Source: DASRRB01 sp036732755
GTDB lineage: Bacteria; Planctomycetota; B15-G4; SIAN01
NCBI GenBank assembly: GCA_036732755.1
Contig: DAINBU010000187.1
Coordinates: forward strand, 1 to 7,320
Direction of reading: 5' to 3'
DNA length: 7,320 nucleotides
Part shown: piece after piece, positions 7,174 to 7,320 of the stretch
How the letters are laid out: each line of letters begins with the position of its first letter
Position numbering within the stretch: the first letter of the stretch is position 1
Translations under genes and position numbers: made by a program
Notes under the pieces: generated by a model
Database searches by the model: none
What the model was told of the DNA's origin: nothing
Seen by the model: only the letters and a program-made list of their open reading frames with translations

Positions 7174-7320
7174 ATGCGGAGCGCGCGACGCCGACCGCTC
7201 GCCGTCGTGGCCGCGTGCGCGGCGCTCGCCGCCGCGCCCGCCGGCGACCGGCCGCCGGCCGAGGCGCCGCTCGCCGACTTCCACCTCACGGGCGGCGACG
7301 GCGTGCGCGTCGGCCTCTGG
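7174..7320 (+). CDS. Exported protein of unknown function, 3' end outside window
   Basis: The 49 visible residues start MRSARRRPLAVVAACAALAAAPAG: a very basic n-region, then an Ala-rich hydrophobic stretch. Export is likely, either by signal peptidase I after the Ala run or as a lipoprotein at Cys15 (VAAC fits the lipobox). The mature start reads APLADFHLTGGDGVRVGLW, distantly reminiscent of the LPDFxLxDxxG opening of thioredoxin-fold proteins such as SCO1 or TlpA, but too little is visible to name it. The ATG lies 7 bp after the FIST stop and suggests an operon; no strong Shine-Dalgarno is seen (tgagcgg precedes). No in-frame stop occurs before the window ends. Confidence 0.6.
   Translation, partial: MRSARRRPLAVVAACAALAAAPAGDRPPAEAPLADFHLTGGDGVRVGLW

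Noticed and set aside
5727..7289. 520-residue minus-strand open frame over the FIST gene
   Set aside because: Antisense shadow of FIST in GC-rich DNA; the composition is not protein-like.

Overview
The window is a GC-rich bacterial segment. A 60-base line inside the M16 gene (1801-1860) counts to 42 G+C, and codons end mostly in G or C. The best lineage guess is a high-GC member of Planctomycetota. This rests mainly on the secreted beta-propeller protein at 3752-5422, whose C-terminal domain (YGxGxPG entry, a conserved DPSLC...LQ stretch, a GLELILG end) is of a type I associate with that phylum. This is recognition from memory, not a search. A 10-N gap shows the sequence is a scaffolded draft, probably metagenomic or single-genome shotgun.

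Layout: (1) 3-590, + strand, the C-terminal third of an electron transfer flavoprotein-ubiquinone oxidoreductase (ETF-QO), cut by the window edge. (2) 732-3679, + strand, a two-halved M16 zinc metallopeptidase, probably an exported lipoprotein. Its reading frame is broken only by an 80-bp artefact around the N gap. (3) 3714-3749, a perfect 15-bp-stem hairpin just after the peptidase. (4) 3751-5634, a visibly less GC-rich insert with one minus-strand gene for a secreted seven-repeat beta-propeller protein (3752-5422) and about 210 bp of its upstream DNA. (5) 5635-5868, an exact second copy of 3517-3750, holding the last 53 codons of the M16 gene, its stop and the hairpin. (6) 5982-7166, + strand, a FIST-domain sensory protein. 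(7) 7174-7320, + strand, the start of an exported protein, 7 bp after the FIST gene and cut by the window edge.

The main observation is the architecture of 3517-5868. A foreign-looking gene lies between two identical 234-bp copies of the 3' end of the M16 gene plus its terminator. Removing one repeat copy with the insert (2118 bp) gives a clean M16-terminator-FIST arrangement, so the propeller gene looks like a late arrival, or an assembly join. No recombinase or transposase is present to explain it. Two smaller points are an ETF-QO whose iron-sulfur motif has lost one of its four cysteines, and the N-gap artefact, whose removal restores a complete lipoprotein-type M16 peptidase.

Functionally the genes are not an obvious pathway. 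ETF-QO feeds electrons from fatty-acid and amino-acid oxidation into the quinone pool, the M16 enzyme and the propeller protein act outside the cytoplasm, and FIST proteins are putative small-ligand sensors. I did not find a convincing new multi-gene system.
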